This document shows, one piece after another, positions 5,394 through 6,808 of a stretch of 6,808 bases of DNA. The notes beneath the pieces are model-generated. The model saw only the letters and a program-made list of their open reading frames with translations, searched no databases and was not told where the DNA came from. Source of the stretch: Alcaligenaceae bacterium (GTDB taxonomy: Bacteria > Pseudomonadota > Gammaproteobacteria > Burkholderiales > Burkholderiaceae); assembly GCA_947372575.1 (NCBI GenBank), contig CANBUF010000104.1, positions 1-6,808 of the forward strand, written 5' to 3'. Each line of letters opens with the position of its first letter. Within the stretch, counting starts at the first letter, position 1. The position numbers were made by a program, and so were the translations under genes.

Positions 5394-5954
5394 GTGCCAT
5401 TACCAGACAGCCTGGAACGAGAAGAATTGCATCAGCGTCAAATCAGTATGCGGTCGTATCGACGCAGTGATGGTCTGTTTGATATTGAGGCGCGCGTAGT
5501 GGATACCAAATCTGCTCCATTCCTCGCGCCGCTCGCCGAACGGGCTTTGCCCGCCGGAGAACCCATTCATGACCTATGGATCAGGTTAGTCGTCGATGAG
5601 TGGCTAGTCATCCACGAGGCGCTCGCTTGTTCGGATGCAACACCATTTGGAATCTGCAGGCAGGCACCCCCGACACTTGCTGTCCTGAAAGGCGAGCGTA
5701 TCGGTGCAGGGTGGTCAAGAATCGTCCGTGAAAAACTAAAAGGTGCTGCAAGCTGTACGCACTTAATGGAGTTGCTTATTCCGATGGCAACGACCGCAAT
5801 GCAAACGCTGTGGCCGTTCACGCGTGACCGACCGCTTAAAACAGATGAAAACGGACGTCCATTAAAAATCGACAGCTGTTTTGCTTATTCTGAAAATCGC
5901 GAAGTTGTTCTGAAATTATGGCCGCAACATTACAAAGGTCCTCGGCCAAACTAG
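5394..5954 (+). CDS. DUF2889 family protein
   Basis: This 186-residue protein matches the DUF2889 pattern from end to end. The elements are an N-terminal M-P-L-P then H-x-R-x-I (13-17), Y-R-R-x-D-G-L-x-D-I-E (22-32), D-T-K (37-39), P-I-H-D-x-W-I-R-L (57-65), L-K-G-x-R-I-G-x-G-W (98-107), C-T-H-L-M-E-L-L (121-128), P-M-A-T-T-A-x-Q-T (130-138) and a C-terminal W-P-Q-H-Y. It has no signal peptide or membrane helix. The C-T-H-L-x-E block and the several conserved Asp and His residues could form a metal or ligand site, but no activity is established for the family. The start is GTG at 5394, chosen because the family normally begins with this M-P-L-P stretch. The ribosome-binding site (GAG, nine bases before) is weak. 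It converges on pfkB with a 36-base gap that shows no clear terminator. Confidence 0.85.
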   Translation: MPLPDSLEREELHQRQISMRSYRRSDGLFDIEARVVDTKSAPFLAPLAERALPAGEPIHDLWIRLVVDEWLVIHEALACSDATPFGICRQAPPTLAVLKGERIGAGWSRIVREKLKGAASCTHLMELLIPMATTAMQTLWPFTRDRPLKTDENGRPLKIDSCFAYSENREVVLKLWPQHYKGPRPN

Positions 5955-5990
5955 CCTCGTTCGACTTTGATGCAAGTGACGTGTGTTCTT

Positions 5991-6808
5991 TTATAGGGAC
6001 TCAATCCTGACTTGCGTATAAAGCTTCAGTGCATCCGCTTTCTGGCACATTTCTGCACGCGGATTGAGGATGGTCGCTGTGGCGCAGGCGATGCCGTAGC
6101 GAAAGGCATCATCGATCGTCATCTCGCACGACAGTGCCCAGACCATTCCGCCGACAAAACTATCGCCGGCTCCGACTGTACTGACTGGTGTGACAGGCAG
6201 GCTCGCTGCACGCCAGGCGCAATGTCCAGATACCAGTAGTGCGCCTTCACTCCCTAAGGACAGCGCGACGAGTTTTGCCTGACCTGATTTCACGATGTTG
6301 CGAGCGGCATGAAGCCTGGCATGTTCTGTCTCAAGCTTCAAACCAGTGAGTTCTTCGAGCTCACTGAGGCTTGGCTTGACGAGGTAGATGCCGCCCGTCG
6401 CCAAGGCTTCTCGAAGCGGGACTCCAGAGGTATCCAGAACAAAACGCGAACCCATGTTTTGTGCAAGCAAGCTGAGTTGGGAATAAAAGGTGGTCGGTAC
6501 ACCCGGGGGTAAGCTGCCGCTGGCAACGAGAAAGCGAGGAGAGGGTTGGAGCGTTTGGAGCTCTGCCAGGCATGCCTGCAATCCTGAGGCAGGGAGTTCG
6601 TGGCCCGGCAATAGAAAACGGAAGTCACGGCCTGTAGACGTCTCGTGTACAGAAAAGCACTGGCGAGTTTCGCTCTCGACCTGAATCGCGTGAATCGTAA
6701 GATGTTCTTTGTCGAGTAGCCAGCGTAAGCGTTCTCCGGTAAAACCACCGAATGGGAAAACGGCAATACTTTTACCCCCCATATTATTGACCACCCGGGC
6801 AACATTAA
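5991..6808 (-). CDS. pfkB: 6-phosphofructokinase II-type sugar kinase (PfkB family), N-terminus beyond the window
   Basis: The visible 271 residues are most of a ribokinase-fold sugar-phosphate kinase; about 40 N-terminal residues lie outside the right edge. The first visible codons (N-V-A-R, from 6806) complete the substrate-site motif that reads G-G-G-x-N-V-A-R in the family. Next come A-V-F-P-F-G-G-F-T-G-E, F-L-V-A-S-G-S-L-P-P-G-V-P, D-T-S-G and V-K-P-S-x-x-E-L-E-x-L. The anion-hole and catalytic motif S-T-V-G-A-G-D-S-F-V-G-G follows, with the catalytic Asp coded at 6164-6162. Similarity is closest to E. coli PfkB (G-S-L-P-P-G-V, S-T-V-G-A-G-D-S and the C-terminal A-T-x-L-N segment all match), which phosphorylates fructose 6-phosphate to the 1,6-bisphosphate. 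FruK-like 1-phosphofructokinase or tagatose-6-phosphate kinase activity remains possible. The GTG at 6794 lies inside the conserved motif region and is not the true start. Confidence 0.85.
   Translation of the reverse strand, partial: NVARVVNNMGGKSIAVFPFGGFTGERLRWLLDKEHLTIHAIQVESETRQCFSVHETSTGRDFRFLLPGHELPASGLQACLAELQTLQPSPRFLVASGSLPPGVPTTFYSQLSLLAQNMGSRFVLDTSGVPLREALATGGIYLVKPSLSELEELTGLKLETEHARLHAARNIVKSGQAKLVALSLGSEGALLVSGHCAWRAASLPVTPVSTVGAGDSFVGGMVWALSCEMTIDDAFRYGIACATATILNPRAEMCQKADALKLYTQVRIESL

Noticed and set aside
6338..6805. 155-codon open frame on the minus strand inside pfkB in another phase
   Set aside because: It overlaps a gene with clear PfkB motifs and encodes no recognisable protein; this is a frame shadow.

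Overview
The window (base composition near 50% GC by eye) looks like a proteobacterial chromosome, most likely a betaproteobacterium of the Burkholderiales type. The reasons are the NirD/NirC nitrite genes, a DUF2889 protein, a DUF1993 protein and an E. coli-type PfkB sugar kinase. The genus cannot be fixed from the sequence alone. There are no tRNA, rRNA, CRISPR, insertion-sequence or phage genes. All seven complete or nearly complete genes are tightly packed and intact.

Left part (1-2896, all + strand): the 3' end of nirD (Rieske-type small subunit of NADH-dependent assimilatory nitrite reductase), a formate/nitrite-family channel (nirC-like), and a 581-residue protein. The last of these joins an N-terminal PP2C-type Ser/Thr phosphatase to a C-terminal Ser/Thr kinase with a single hydrophobic C-terminal anchor. 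Bifunctional proteins of this kind recur in nitrate/nitrite assimilation clusters (for example between nasA and nirB in Pseudomonas), but their target is not known to me. The 75-base gap before the kinase gene holds two hairpins. The second one contains the only good ribosome-binding site of the kinase gene, which begins with a TTG codon, so kinase output may be limited by RNA structure.

Middle part (2925-4341, - strand): a DUF1993 protein gene followed by a ferritin-like diiron protein with a complete six-ligand E / ExxH / E / ExxH set. They are 70 bases apart and probably co-transcribed, with the diiron gene converging on the kinase gene. The divergent region 4342-4542 carries candidate promoters for both directions and a perfect 15-base inverted repeat that could be an operator.

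Right part (4543-6808): a PP-loop ATP-binding protein of the Dph6/diphthine-ammonia-ligase-like family (+), a DUF2889 protein starting with GTG (+), and, converging on it, a pfkB-type phosphofructokinase (-) cut off at its N-terminus by the window edge.

The most interesting unit is nirD-nirC-kinase/phosphatase. It places a membrane-anchored reversible phosphorylation enzyme next to a nitrite channel and nitrite reductase, which suggests post-translational control of nitrite uptake or reduction. That role is inference.
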